A stretch of 64,000 nt of DNA, taken from Rhypophila decipiens (lineage: Eukaryota > Ascomycota > Sordariomycetes > Sordariales > Naviculisporaceae). The stretch lies in NCBI GenBank assembly GCA_033297075.1, contig MU858133.1, positions 1-64,000 on the forward strand, written 5' to 3'. Under the pieces are notes generated by a model. That model was not told the origin of the DNA. It was given only the letters and a program-made list of their open reading frames with translations, and ran no database searches. A program made the position numbers and the translations under genes. This document shows, one piece after another, positions 1 to 9,770 of this stretch (the stretch's first letter is position 1; each line of letters begins with the position of its first letter).

Positions 1-329
1 TGCCTCGTTGGAAACTTTGCAGAGAGCGACTTTTGGACTTGTTCGAGCTTGGACGGGTTGCGCCCGTGCAGCACAACGTTGAAGCCCAGGGATGCAAGCT
101 GGTGGCATAGCTGCAGGCCTATACCGGCGGTGCTGCCCGTGATGAGAGCCCACGGTTGCAGGGGGGGCGACGAAGCAGACGGCCCCGGCGCGGAGTGCAA
201 GAAGCGGTAGATTTGGCTGGGGCGGAGGAAGGGCGTAACGAAGTCGGCGACGAAGATGAAAAATGCAATAATGGTTGATGCGCCGATCAAGGAAAGGATA
301 ATGCCAGTGGGCAGGAAAAGTGTCGGCAT
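1..329 (-). CDS. Membrane-anchored short-chain dehydrogenase/reductase, N-terminal part only
   Basis: The 5' part of a gene that runs off the left edge: 109 codons from an ATG at 327-329 with no stop. Residues 8-30 form a hydrophobic membrane segment. The Rossmann cofactor motif TGSTAGIG follows at residues 64-71, then NVVLHGR at 84-90, whose Arg is typical of NADPH-preferring SDRs. An N-terminal membrane anchor followed by this motif is the layout of the 17-beta-HSD type 12 / very-long-chain 3-oxoacyl-CoA reductase group, which acts at the ER membrane. That subfamily is an inference, because the catalytic Ser-Tyr-Lys part lies outside the window. Confidence 0.8.
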   Translation of the reverse strand, partial: MPTLFLPTGIILSLIGASTIIAFFIFVADFVTPFLRPSQIYRFLHSAPGPSASSPPLQPWALITGSTAGIGLQLCHQLASLGFNVVLHGRNPSKLEQVQKSLSAKFPTR

Positions 330-623
330 TTTGGGCAAAGCAAGTTGAGCAGGCCTCTGACGAGGAGATGGGAAAGTGAATGTTGTAAAACTTGATGCTC
401 TTGGTAAAAAGGTATCGTGGTACGGACATTGGACCCGAAATTACGGGTTACGTCGTCTATTCCCGGGCCATGAGCTCTGCAACAAAAATACACGGAGGCC
501 ACGGCGTAACGGCTTGGGCCGATTGAATTATATTGGAAAGGTGGCGGGGTAATACCATGCTGGTACCCGTGTCGCCTGAATGCCCTGAAAAGACCTGGCG
601 TCGCATACGACGTCCATTGGTGG

Positions 624-2045
624 TTAGGTTCCATCCCCGGCACCGGCGAACCGAAACACCATCAGGCCCGGCCGTTTTCCCTTGCTCAGATCCACCACCA
701 TCTTTGGCTTGTACGGGGAATAACCGGCACCAGTGCGCCTCCAGCGCACGTCAGAGCCCGGAAGCTCTTTGGTCAAGTCATACCCAATGTCTCCAAAGGT
801 ATCCGAGTCGAATACCCAGAGCCCAGAAACGTCGGCGAGTCCGCGGAGAGACCTTTCATACTCTTCCTCACTCGCAAACACCTGCCCATAGCTAGGCATG
901 TGTTTGGGTGCAAACTGTTTCATGCACTTGATCAAACTCTGGTCCAGCATCTGCAGGTCGTCGACGAACTTTGCCCTCGTGAGCACGATCTGGTTGTCCC
1001 TCTCGTACTTCTCCCATCCCCTGAGCTGTATCCCCATCATATACCGGATCTGCATCGGAGGGGCCGGATCCGGTATATGATTAGGGTTAGGGTTAGCGAA
1101 TTTTGCGAGGACATGATAAAACAAGTATACATTCATCCTGGGATCGGTTCCTACGGCGACATGTGGCAGGTCCGTCTGAATTGGTCTAGGATCCTCAGCG
1201 AGAAGGGTGAATTCGGCCGTCCTTTGCACTCGATTGATGGGGACAGACCGATTGTTGTGGTATGGCCCGCGGAGAAACGAAAATTGGCCCAGCATGACAC
1301 GAGCCTCCGAGGAGGGAGCAATGACGGAGTAAAAGGTCTTCAGATGGCTAGAAAAGTAATTCGAGATTGACTCCAAGACCACGGGGTGAATGCCCTCTCG
1401 TTGCAGCGCCGCGAGGTGGGCGACGTCGTTGCAGTCAGCTCCCATAGCCAACTGGGCAATGCCCTGACCGCGAGGATCATTAGCCAACATATCATGCAAG
1501 ACGTACAACAGGACGCTAGCCTTGGTCCCCTTGGAAGAGGTCGTGCTGGGCATTCTGGTCAGTTCGACCACGTCGTTGTCTGGGTCGATGCGCAGTGTGC
1601 TAAATCTGTAAGCCCGGTCGCCAGGCTCGGTGCAGATCTCGACAGGTAAGCGGTATTTGGCAAGGAAAACCTCACGGGCCTCTTTGTTCACTTGAGAGAG
1701 TGCATTGCACGACTGGCCATGATCTTGCGACCCTATCAGAAGGTATGGGTACCCGCTGACGACATTTTCGAGGCCATTTTTGACGGTGAACAGTTCATCC
1801 TCTTGAACGGGCGCTTTGCCCGACTGCGTGACCAAAAGGCTGACGAGACGGCCGGTGCTTTCGGGGAGGCATTTCTTCCACACCAGAAGTCTCAGTTCCG
1901 TGGGAAGATGCCGAAAACGTTCAAACTGGTTGTCTCCCGGACGAGCGAGTACGTCTGGTGGTCCAAAGATTTCGTCGTTGAAAGTGCGATACACTCTTGT
2001 GGGAATATCCATTGTATATCTCAAGTTGGCGTTGTAGTTTAACAT
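624..2045 (-). CDS. 2EXR domain protein (fungal F-box-like family)
   Basis: A single-exon protein of about 473 residues from the ATG at 2043-2045; a second in-frame ATG lies 11 codons later. Residues 41-62 carry the family signature, with FERFRHLPTELRLLVWKKCL. This fits the 2EXR domain of fungal proteins whose molecular role is not established. The rest shows no transmembrane or catalytic motif. Around residue 315 the coding strand contains two telomere-type CCCTAA repeats read as Asn-Pro-Asn-Pro-Asn. A second 2EXR gene lies next to it on the same strand, which suggests an old local duplication or family cluster. Function unknown. Confidence 0.85.
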   Translation of the reverse strand: MLNYNANLRYTMDIPTRVYRTFNDEIFGPPDVLARPGDNQFERFRHLPTELRLLVWKKCLPESTGRLVSLLVTQSGKAPVQEDELFTVKNGLENVVSGYPYLLIGSQDHGQSCNALSQVNKEAREVFLAKYRLPVEICTEPGDRAYRFSTLRIDPDNDVVELTRMPSTTSSKGTKASVLLYVLHDMLANDPRGQGIAQLAMGADCNDVAHLAALQREGIHPVVLESISNYFSSHLKTFYSVIAPSSEARVMLGQFSFLRGPYHNNRSVPINRVQRTAEFTLLAEDPRPIQTDLPHVAVGTDPRMNVYLFYHVLAKFANPNPNHIPDPAPPMQIRYMMGIQLRGWEKYERDNQIVLTRAKFVDDLQMLDQSLIKCMKQFAPKHMPSYGQVFASEEEYERSLRGLADVSGLWVFDSDTFGDIGYDLTKELPGSDVRWRRTGAGYSPYKPKMVVDLSKGKRPGLMVFRFAGAGDGT

Positions 2046-2959
2046 TAAAGGGGCCACCGCATTTGTGGCATTGGCAGAGTGAACCTTTGTGGAGAGACGA
2101 TGGGAGAGAACTTGAATTGTCGTTGTGGCTCGTCCAGGGGTTACCGGTATTATATACCAGGAATTACGTCATGACGAGCCTGCTGCCTAGAGTTGTGCAT
2201 CAAGTAAGGTATGCATAAATATGGTGTGTAATCATGGCCATGAATTACCAACACTGTGTACCCAACCATATATCCCGTCTATTCAGATGTCCCAGCAATT
2301 TCAGTATTATCCTATACATATAGCCCTTGAGGTGGAAGTAAATCCACAAAGTTCGCCAATGCATGTGGTCTATTCAACAATCAACATGGAGGCAGCGAAT
2401 ATTAAGAGCCAGAGATCCAGTCGCCATCTCCGATCAACTTGAATCATACCGCTCAAACTGTCACGGCTTTCATGTTAGCTTCCCCATGTCCTTCAGGAAA
2501 CCCTCTCCATCAAAACCAGGACCCGGCCATCCATACTTGACGAACAACTCTCTGACATCTTGCTCGTGTCCGGCCTCAGCATTGGTCAGTCCCGGTATTT
2601 CCTTGAGCTCATGAAAGCAGCAAATGACACCCCGAAGCAAATCAGGGACCCAACGACCGTCCATCTCATCCCAGTGGCTCGGTTCCTCTTCGTCCTCTTC
2701 GTCTTCTCCGTCGTCCTCCTCCCTGCGTTGTCACTCATGCTCGTGAAAGCGTCAGAAGGATCAAAAACACGCATAAAGGGGAGGTTTCAGAGGCTTAAAA
2801 AGCCGAATTCAACGTCGTGTTTTGACTCTCTGTAAGGGCTGTACTGTATATATCATAGGCGTCACTGTTAAAGTTACGAGTCACATCCGTGACATCCCAT
2901 TATTTCGTCCCAGCACGTCCAGTCATATGATTCTAGACCCAACTTCCAACCATTGCCCC
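2046..2959. other. Intergenic, no gene recognised
   Basis: About 0.9 kb between the two 2EXR genes. Short open frames on both strands show no family motif. A stretch near 2690-2720 is rich in CTTCGTC-type triplets. Nothing here can be supported as a gene. Confidence 0.5.
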
Positions 2960-4341
2960 TCATCCCAAGTCATCAAAGAACTCGCATGCCAGAACGCCAA
3001 TCTCGCCATTCCGGTGATCGGGAGGGATCGGAACGCCATGATCATCGTAATCCACGTCCAGTCCGTCGACTCCGTCCAACCACTGCATGTACTGTCTCAT
3101 CATACGAGCGAAGCTAATGGAACCCCATAGACGACAATAGCCGAGGGGAGTACTCTTTCGAGTGTCCGACTTGTCTGACGGCATCATCCCAGTGTCCCAA
3201 GGGATAGCCAAGTCTTCATTGTCATCAAACACGACCGACGTGTACTTTCTGTCTGTGGCATGGAATTCTAGCCCGATTTGCTTGTCCCTACCAGTCTTGG
3301 CCATTGTCGCTCGATAAAGTTCCATATCTTCTGGGGCCAACTGCTTCGGTCTAATCCTGTAGTCGATGATCCAAATCTTGTAGGGCGGTTGGCTGTATTC
3401 GCTCTCGAGACTATTCAAGCTCCGGGAAAAGATATCGAAAACCCAGTCGGATCGAGGGGTAGGGCGGTAGACAACACGAGCACCAGAATCGTACAAAACC
3501 TCGTAGTCGAAAGCAGGCTCCCAGGCGAAAGCGATGTTTCGGAAGCCCGAGTTGTACTCGTAGCGCAAGCTCTTGGTCGGATTCCTGGGGTATTGGTAAT
3601 GGGTCAAAGTATCGGTCCATTGGAACCAACTTGGGCAGACACGATCCTTCACAAACTCTTCCAATGGAAATACAAAGAGGTCTCGGTTAGGAAAAACGGG
3701 AAAAAAAAACGCGGTCGGTGAGTCGAAAGTGGTTTGTCAGTCCATTCATCGGGAATCCAGATCGAGCTGGTGGAGCCAGGAACGAAATAGCCTGTAACTG
3801 GGATATCGACTATTTCTTCCGGCAGCGGTTGCGCTCTACGCTGCCCTAGACTCTTTTGCAAAGCCTGAAAGTGACGGTGGCGGAATCTCTTCTCCATCAC
3901 CTGGCGTGATTCCTTACAGGCGGTCCATAGGCCACCATCGACGAGGAACATCGATGGATTCGGGATGCCACCTGCTGCTTCAGTAGCACGGTGCAGGTTC
4001 TGAAGCGCCTCGTTGCGACAGTTGTCCGCGTTGGACGCAGAGCTGGTGTGCTCGTAGAGTTTGCCGAAAAGGTCTGATTTTTCCACGGTATGGTATAACG
4101 GAACTCGGCGAGGGATGCCCATTATCTCTTTTTCTTGTTCGGATCGCTGGACGATATCGTGTGTTCTGCTCGAAACGACGACGGCGTCATCACTCTCCGG
4201 AACCGAGAGTTCATGATTGTAGCTGTAAACATGAAAGAAGTGCGCGCCAGGTGTGGAACCTCGAGCGTTGGCGGCAAGGTGCCAAATCTTGTTACGCACT
4301 TCCCAGGGAAGGTAACTGAACAGGGTGAATGTCTGCGCCAT
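2960..4341 (-). pseudogene. Second 2EXR protein, frame broken at a nine-A run
   Basis: The N-terminal part starts at the ATG at 4339-4341 with the 2EXR-like FSYLPWEVRNKIWHLA at residues 8-23. It runs in frame to a stop at 3649-3651. The C-terminal part (to the stop at 2960) is open in another frame and overlaps the end of the first. The crossover is at a homopolymer of nine A on the plus strand at 3701-3709. One more base in that run would join the frames into a single protein of about 460 residues, with no intron consensus needed. So this is either a true one-base frameshift or a homopolymer sequencing error. The second half is aromatic-rich (SWFQW, HYQYPR), as in long 2EXR proteins. Function unknown. 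Confidence 0.72.
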
Positions 4342-4793
4342 GTTGGCAACAATGAAGGAAAAGACCGCAAACAATGCGCAGTAATTGCGGTGTGCCTTCT
4401 TTCCAGTCGAGCGCGATCCAACGAGGCCGCAGGTGAACGGTGAAGAAGGAAATGGTGACAGAAGGAGACAGTGGAGACAGGCTGCAAATTAGTTCCAGGT
4501 TCTGTCAGGTAAGTAGCTGACCTAAAGGGAAGACACGGAGAAGGGATGAAATCTGGCCAAAGTTCCCCCACCACCCCAGCAGGTTAACCGAGGTGGAAAG
4601 TACGACCGACTTGTTCTCGGACAACGTCTCAAGGTAAGTAAGTACCTTAATGACTGATCTAGTTCAGTTGCCAACCCACATGCAGGCGCTTGGGATGCAG
4701 GTTGTAGACCTCACAGTTTAGATGACAGTTTCTTTCTTGCTTTACTATTTCAAGTAGCACGACCCACCAACAGTTGCTTCTATTGTCCCTGGC
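4342..4793. other. Intergenic, no gene recognised
   Basis: About 450 bp upstream of the frameshifted 2EXR gene and downstream of the lipase. It presumably holds the 2EXR promoter. No repeat or conserved site is recognised. Confidence 0.5.
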
Positions 4794-5948
4794 TTAGTCT
4801 TGGTCCATGGCGAGGTACTCCCGCAACTTGATCTCCCAACCCCGTTCCTCGACTCTAGCTCCCCTCCCAAACAGCAATTCCCTATCACCCGCGACCGCCT
4901 GACTTCGTTTCGACGATCCACTTCCTCCCGCGCAACCAGCAATTGGTCCAAAATACCACACGTGCGCAGTCGTATTGAAGCCCGGTGTACTTTCACTACA
5001 GTCCTTTGTCCCATAGCCAGTACAAACGCTCACATCAGTCGTGCTAGGCACGACATTGTTTTTGGAAGTGATCCAGTATTCGGGCGAGGTGTGTCGAAAG
5101 TTGGCCTGCAAAGGCGGTAGCTTGGGGACTGGGTCATCGGTATGAGTAACGCGGTACTCGGCACCGGCCTGTTCGCTGACAAACTTGACAAAGGCCTCGT
5201 TCCCTACACGGGGCGAGCCATAGGTGTACAGGTCTGCTGGGTAGCCGAGTTGGCGAAGGTAGGCGGCGGCTAGAGTGCCGACTGCTCCGCCGAGAGAGTG
5301 GCCTGTTATGACCAGCTTGTAGCTCGGGTTGGCGGCTTTGGCAGCTTTGATGCCCGCAATCACGGCTTCGGAAGATTCTTCCCAAGCTGCTGCGAAGCCA
5401 AGGTGGACTTTGCAGCCCGGTGCAAAGGAGCATGAGATTTGGAAGAACAAGACACTATTTCCGTTGTTAGATCCGGTGGGGTCGTGTGATACGTGTATAG
5501 TAGAAGATAAAATCTGCACCTACTTGGTTATCCAGTTCTGGATGGATTCTGAGCCTTTAAAGGACAATATGATCAGGGACCTGGTCGAATCGACGGCAAT
5601 ATAGCCCTTTGTATCCGTCACGGCGGTTCTAAAGGTGGGAATAGCAAGTCAGCGACCGTTTGGCGGGAGTCGTGCAAGAATATCTCACGTAAAGCCTCGG
5701 ATAGTCTTTGCACTGCTGGCCTGCACAAGGGGGCAGGCGCTACCTCCACAGGCGATCGACTTTCCGGCCGTGTTGGCATAATTGCATTGCGCTGCAGCCG
5801 CGTACTGGGCAAAGAGTCCAAGTGATGAGAACTCCTGAGCTGTGATGTCTCTTTTGTCGATTGTATTGCCCCTGAATTCCAGACCTGATGGCATAGCCAA
5901 AGCAGGTACGAGGAAGGCGAGCAGGCCGGAGAGGAGAATAAACTTCAT
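4794..5948 (-). CDS. Secreted class-3 lipase (fungal triacylglycerol lipase type)
   Basis: Three exons give 341 residues: 5948-5689, 5628-5524 and 5454-4794, all with GT-AG junctions that keep frame. The N-terminus is a signal peptide (about residues 1-18, MKFILLSGLLAFLVPALA), followed by a Lys-Arg pair that may end a propeptide. The second exon encodes GYIAVDSTRSLIILSFKGSE, the strand before the lid region. The third has the nucleophile elbow GHSLGGA, the Asp in THTDDPVPKLPP and the His in AHVWYFG, completing the Ser-Asp-His triad. The order matches the Rhizomucor/Thermomyces lipase family, which hydrolyses acylglycerols outside the cell. About 45 residues follow the catalytic His region, longer than usual and of low complexity. 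Confidence 0.92.
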
Positions 5949-7592
5949 GGTGGGCTACAAAGGAAGACTCCTCACGAGGGGATCAAGTCTCTTCTGGGTG
6001 ATCTTCACAAGACCAGCCAGACCCAGCAAAACACGCCCATGGCTTCTTTATAGCTCCATTCTTCTCCAGGACCACCACAATACTAATCAGACAGACACGG
6101 CAGAACATCTGTCCCGGAGAGGCACTGCCGTGTTGAGATGCGGCGTTCCCACCAACACTGACCACCCCCGGATCGGGGTAGGGTCGTGGTTGTAACCTGG
6201 TTTAATAGCCGCCAGCCCATGCTTACTATTATTGCCCTCAGCTCCACCAACCGCCGCAAAACTGCACCCAGTCCGTCCCACCTCACACGGGATGTTAGTC
6301 GCTGGGCGCATCATAACAGACCTCAGCTCATGCATAATCAGGGCAAAGATCGGCTGGTCTAATCTGCAACGCGACGATAAGTTTACTGTTGAAGGCAAGA
6401 CCGGTCGTGGATCAAATATTCTAGAAGCGCTGACCGCCCTTGGCACCTGTGGTTGGCTGGTTGCCGAGGGTATAACTGCCAACAACTATAATGTTGGCGG
6501 CATTGGGGGTCACAGTGACAATGCTTCGTGCATCGTTTTATTCGGCGTGGAGATGACCCCGGCTGGGGGTGTTCCATTGAGATACGGAGTGTTGCATTGA
6601 GTGAGTCCCGAGTCCAAGAGCCCACCCAGCTTCCGCAAAGTGCTGTCATCCGCAGTGGCAGCTGCATTCAGTTGCTCTCTCGTTCAATCGCATTTCTCGC
6701 AAGGAGTCAGTTGGCCGTGCTTGTGTTGAGATTTATCCAGACGGCCGGGTGCATCGTGGGTCTGATATTTATACTAGCGGCCACTTTTCGAACCCTATTA
6801 TCTCCATGTCCGGATTTGTCCAAAGAGTTTTAACTTCTCATTGGTCTCTTGTGTAGTTTATGCGGATCAGCAGCTCAATTGGGCCTGTAGCTTCGAGAAG
6901 GAACTTGACGGAGGCTTGTGCTGATGAACGGGGGCAAGAGAACCAGGCCAGGAGATAAGGACGGGGACGAACTATAACTTAGACCAGCGTTGTCAAAATA
7001 TCTATGTAGATCAGTGATTAACTGACTGTTTTGATCAAATTTCTTTTTCGATATCCGGACAAATGCGATTCTGGTCTCCCGGATCGACGGATTCGGACGG
7101 CGTTAGAGAGGGTTAGGGCTCTGCATCTCGTTTTCGCTTCCAAGTCGACACTGGGACGATGGCTCACAGGAGTTCAGTTACTGCTGCGATTTATTACATG
7201 TATGTAATGCTCACGTCGGATATTCAATATATACCTAGCGGCGTTCTTACGTAGCAACTCTTGCTGGTGAATGTCCAGTTTATGAAGGAAGGTTAGTAAG
7301 GCGGTTGGAATAACCCTAACCCTAGAATGCTGAGTCAGCTCGTCCAGTGGCCGCGGAATGACGTTTTTCTTGGTCTCGGGATCGTCGTCCTTGTCCTCAA
7401 GCGTGGCCGTCTGTTGTTGGACAACAACAAGACCCGGAACCTGCTGAGTTTCCGGCCATTACATCATCACCATGAGCCACCCTTGCCCATATAACAAATC
7501 TTGAAAACCCGCATTTCTGTCAACGGTTGGTTCCTTCATGATCCTGTATTCATTGCAAGTCCAATACGACGTTAATTACTGCCCTGACTAAG
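5949..7592. other. Intergenic 1.6 kb with telomere-like hexamers
   Basis: No gene is recognised. It presumably holds the lipase promoter (left) and the PAF-acetylhydrolase promoter (right). Two short telomere-type tracts occur, GGGTTAGGG at 7106-7114 and TAACCCTAACCCTAG at about 7312-7326. Confidence 0.5.
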
Positions 7593-9242
7593 ATGAAGCC
7601 ATTCCTAGATGCAGGAGGCCTTGGCAGGCAACGGCCAAAGAGTCTCGGGTTCCTACTCAAATGGAAATACCTCGCCGTGATTGCCGGCCTTGTGTACATT
7701 TCCTACTGCTTTGTATTCAACCTTCCCATTTTTGCCCACCCTTTGCCCAAGCATACTGGCCCGTACGCAGTTGGTGCAATCGACATTGAAGCCCCTGCAT
7801 CGCCGGCGCGAAACGTTGACCCAAATATTCGATTTAAGCATGCTCAACACAACAATCCCGCACAACCATTCCAGCTCGATACAGTTCTGTTTACCCTCTA
7901 CTACCCGGCAACCTACGCCGACGCCAAATCGAGCCGAGTCAGACGCCACCCATGGATCCCGCATCCCATTCCATTGCGCGCCAAAGGGTACGCCAGAGCA
8001 GCGCACATCAGCAACTGGCTAACAGACAGTATCTTCACCGGTGCGATCAAGGCCCTCGTCGGGAGCATCACCATCCCCGCTGCAGTCGACGTGCCCCTCA
8101 GCGACCATGCGACCCGCGAAGCCAAGCATCCCACGGCTTTTTGGAGGAATAAGCACGTCGACCAGCAAGTGCTCGAGAGCCCCAAGGCCGGCGGGCACCC
8201 GATCATCATCTTCTCGCACGGCACCGTGTCCAGTCGAACCGATTACTCGCACTACGCAGGAGAGCTTGCTGCACGAGGATATGTGGTCGCCATGCTCGAG
8301 CACCGAGACGGATCCTCGCCGGGTTCAATCGTCATGACCAAGGGAAGCGACAAGGAGCGCACAGTCCTGCTATTCGACGAATCCGAAGTTGAGACTTTGG
8401 CAGGAGGGCCCGTCTCGGTCGAAGACTTCCATAAATCGCAGCTCCTCTTCCGAGAGGCCGAGATTGAAGAAGTCGTTCGCATCTTGCAAGATATCAACGC
8501 CGGCGAGGGATCCAAAATATTTGAACAAAATTCGCGCAATGAGGGAAATGATCTCACGAACTGGACAGGCCGTCTCAACACAGAGGGGATGATCATATCG
8601 GGCCATTCATACGGTGCGACGGGTGCGTTGCAGGCTCTGCGCGGCGGTCCTGAGAATCCACGAAGGCCATTCAAGGGTGGGCTCATCCTCGACCCAGGAA
8701 AGTCTTCTGGTCCTTTGAATGAAGATATCAGTGTGCCGCTTTTGATCGTGCATAGCAACACATGGAGCAGTAAATCGAGTCTGTTCTACGGTGGGCGGGC
8801 CCATTTCGATACGGTCAAGTCGATCGTCGAGGCGAATAACGATCGAGGTCATCCGTCGTGGTTCATGACCAGTTTGGGAACAAGCCATCCCAGTGTTACC
8901 GATGCACCTCTGTTGGAGCCGCTATTGCTGAGTTTTACTACCGGTGCAACGATTGATGTTTATCAGGGCCTAAGGCAGTATGTCCATGTTGCCGAGGATT
9001 TCTTGGGCTTTGTTGTGGGCGATGGCCAAACTCGAGGCCTGCTCGCAGAGAAGGCAGAATTCCCGCAGTATGACGGTGGTATGGGTTTAGGTGTTTGGAA
9101 GCCTGGTCAGGAGGGCGCGAGTCACAAGGAAAGAAAGAAGAGAGAGGAGAAAGTGAAAGAGCGTGGTGAGTGGTGGGACTGGAGGAAGTATTGGCAGGTC
9201 CATGTGAGCCCGGTTGGAGATGGAGCAAAGGAGAAGGAGTAG
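7593..9242 (+). CDS. PAF-acetylhydrolase-like membrane-anchored alpha/beta hydrolase
   Basis: A single-exon protein of 549 residues. Residues 27-45 form a membrane anchor (LAVIAGLVYISYCFVFNLP) after a basic N-terminus. The body fits the platelet-activating-factor acetylhydrolase / phospholipase A2 group VII fold. It has the oxyanion-side HPIIIFSHG near residue 205, the nucleophile elbow GHSYG with Ser339, Asp367 in LILDPG, and His432 in GTSHPS. Such enzymes cut short or oxidised acyl chains from phospholipids. The C-terminal 35 residues are highly charged (Lys/Glu/Arg). The anchor suggests action at a membrane face. Confidence 0.88.
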   Translation: MKPFLDAGGLGRQRPKSLGFLLKWKYLAVIAGLVYISYCFVFNLPIFAHPLPKHTGPYAVGAIDIEAPASPARNVDPNIRFKHAQHNNPAQPFQLDTVLFTLYYPATYADAKSSRVRRHPWIPHPIPLRAKGYARAAHISNWLTDSIFTGAIKALVGSITIPAAVDVPLSDHATREAKHPTAFWRNKHVDQQVLESPKAGGHPIIIFSHGTVSSRTDYSHYAGELAARGYVVAMLEHRDGSSPGSIVMTKGSDKERTVLLFDESEVETLAGGPVSVEDFHKSQLLFREAEIEEVVRILQDINAGEGSKIFEQNSRNEGNDLTNWTGRLNTEGMIISGHSYGATGALQALRGGPENPRRPFKGGLILDPGKSSGPLNEDISVPLLIVHSNTWSSKSSLFYGGRAHFDTVKSIVEANNDRGHPSWFMTSLGTSHPSVTDAPLLEPLLLSFTTGATIDVYQGLRQYVHVAEDFLGFVVGDGQTRGLLAEKAEFPQYDGGMGLGVWKPGQEGASHKERKKREEKVKERGEWWDWRKYWQVHVSPVGDGAKEKE

Positions 9243-9321
9243 CATTGAAAGACTATAACGATTATATATCTGCATTCATGTACGTACGGGCTTAATACGC
9301 ATGAACCACTACTTTCATAAA

Positions 9322-9642
9322 TAGGCACCAGTCAAATTTGATCTTCCAGCCCAGTCAAGGCATCCGTTCGAGCCAGACAAGGCATCTTCTCGAACCAGTC
9401 AAGGGATTTATTTATTGAAGCGCTAATTGAGGCATTCATTCGACCTAGTCAGGGTACTATTTAAGTAGGCTAAGGTACTTGTTCGAGCTAGCCAGTACAT
9501 CTACTCGAACTAGTTCGGGTATTTACTCAAGCCAGGTAAGGTATCTAGTCTAGCCAGTCAGGAATCCGTCGACAAGAATTGTGCGGCTGTGTTTATATAT
9601 AGGAAGACCAGTGCCTGCATATAAGAGGAATGGTGCCTGTTT
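9322..9642 (+). repeat. Diverged copy A of a minisatellite-bearing repeat family
   Basis: About a dozen imperfect units of 20-25 bp built on AGTCAAGGCATTTATTCGA-like sequence (9350-9565). They are flanked by ATAGGCACCAGTCAAATTTG on the left and by CCAGTGCCTG near 9608 on the right. The same unit and flanks occur at 24639-25123 (opposite orientation) and 54511-55000 (same orientation). This copy is more diverged and lacks the outermost CTAATAT termini of the other two. Confidence 0.8.
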
Positions 9643-9770
9643 TCAACCCCCTTCATGTATACCTAGCGGGCAACATCTTTTGTGTACGTACAATACGGAT
9701 TTAAATCTACGATATAGAACGCAATTGCAACTGCCCTCTCTTGGCTCTCTACGCGTTCATCGAACAATCA

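Noticed and set aside
900..1370. 156-codon plus-strand open frame
   Set aside because: Lies antisense within the well-supported 2EXR gene and has no motif.
9322..9642. Minisatellite copy A as a CRISPR-like array
   Set aside because: Units are contiguous and diverged with no unique spacers, and the same sequence recurs as a eukaryotic dispersed element.
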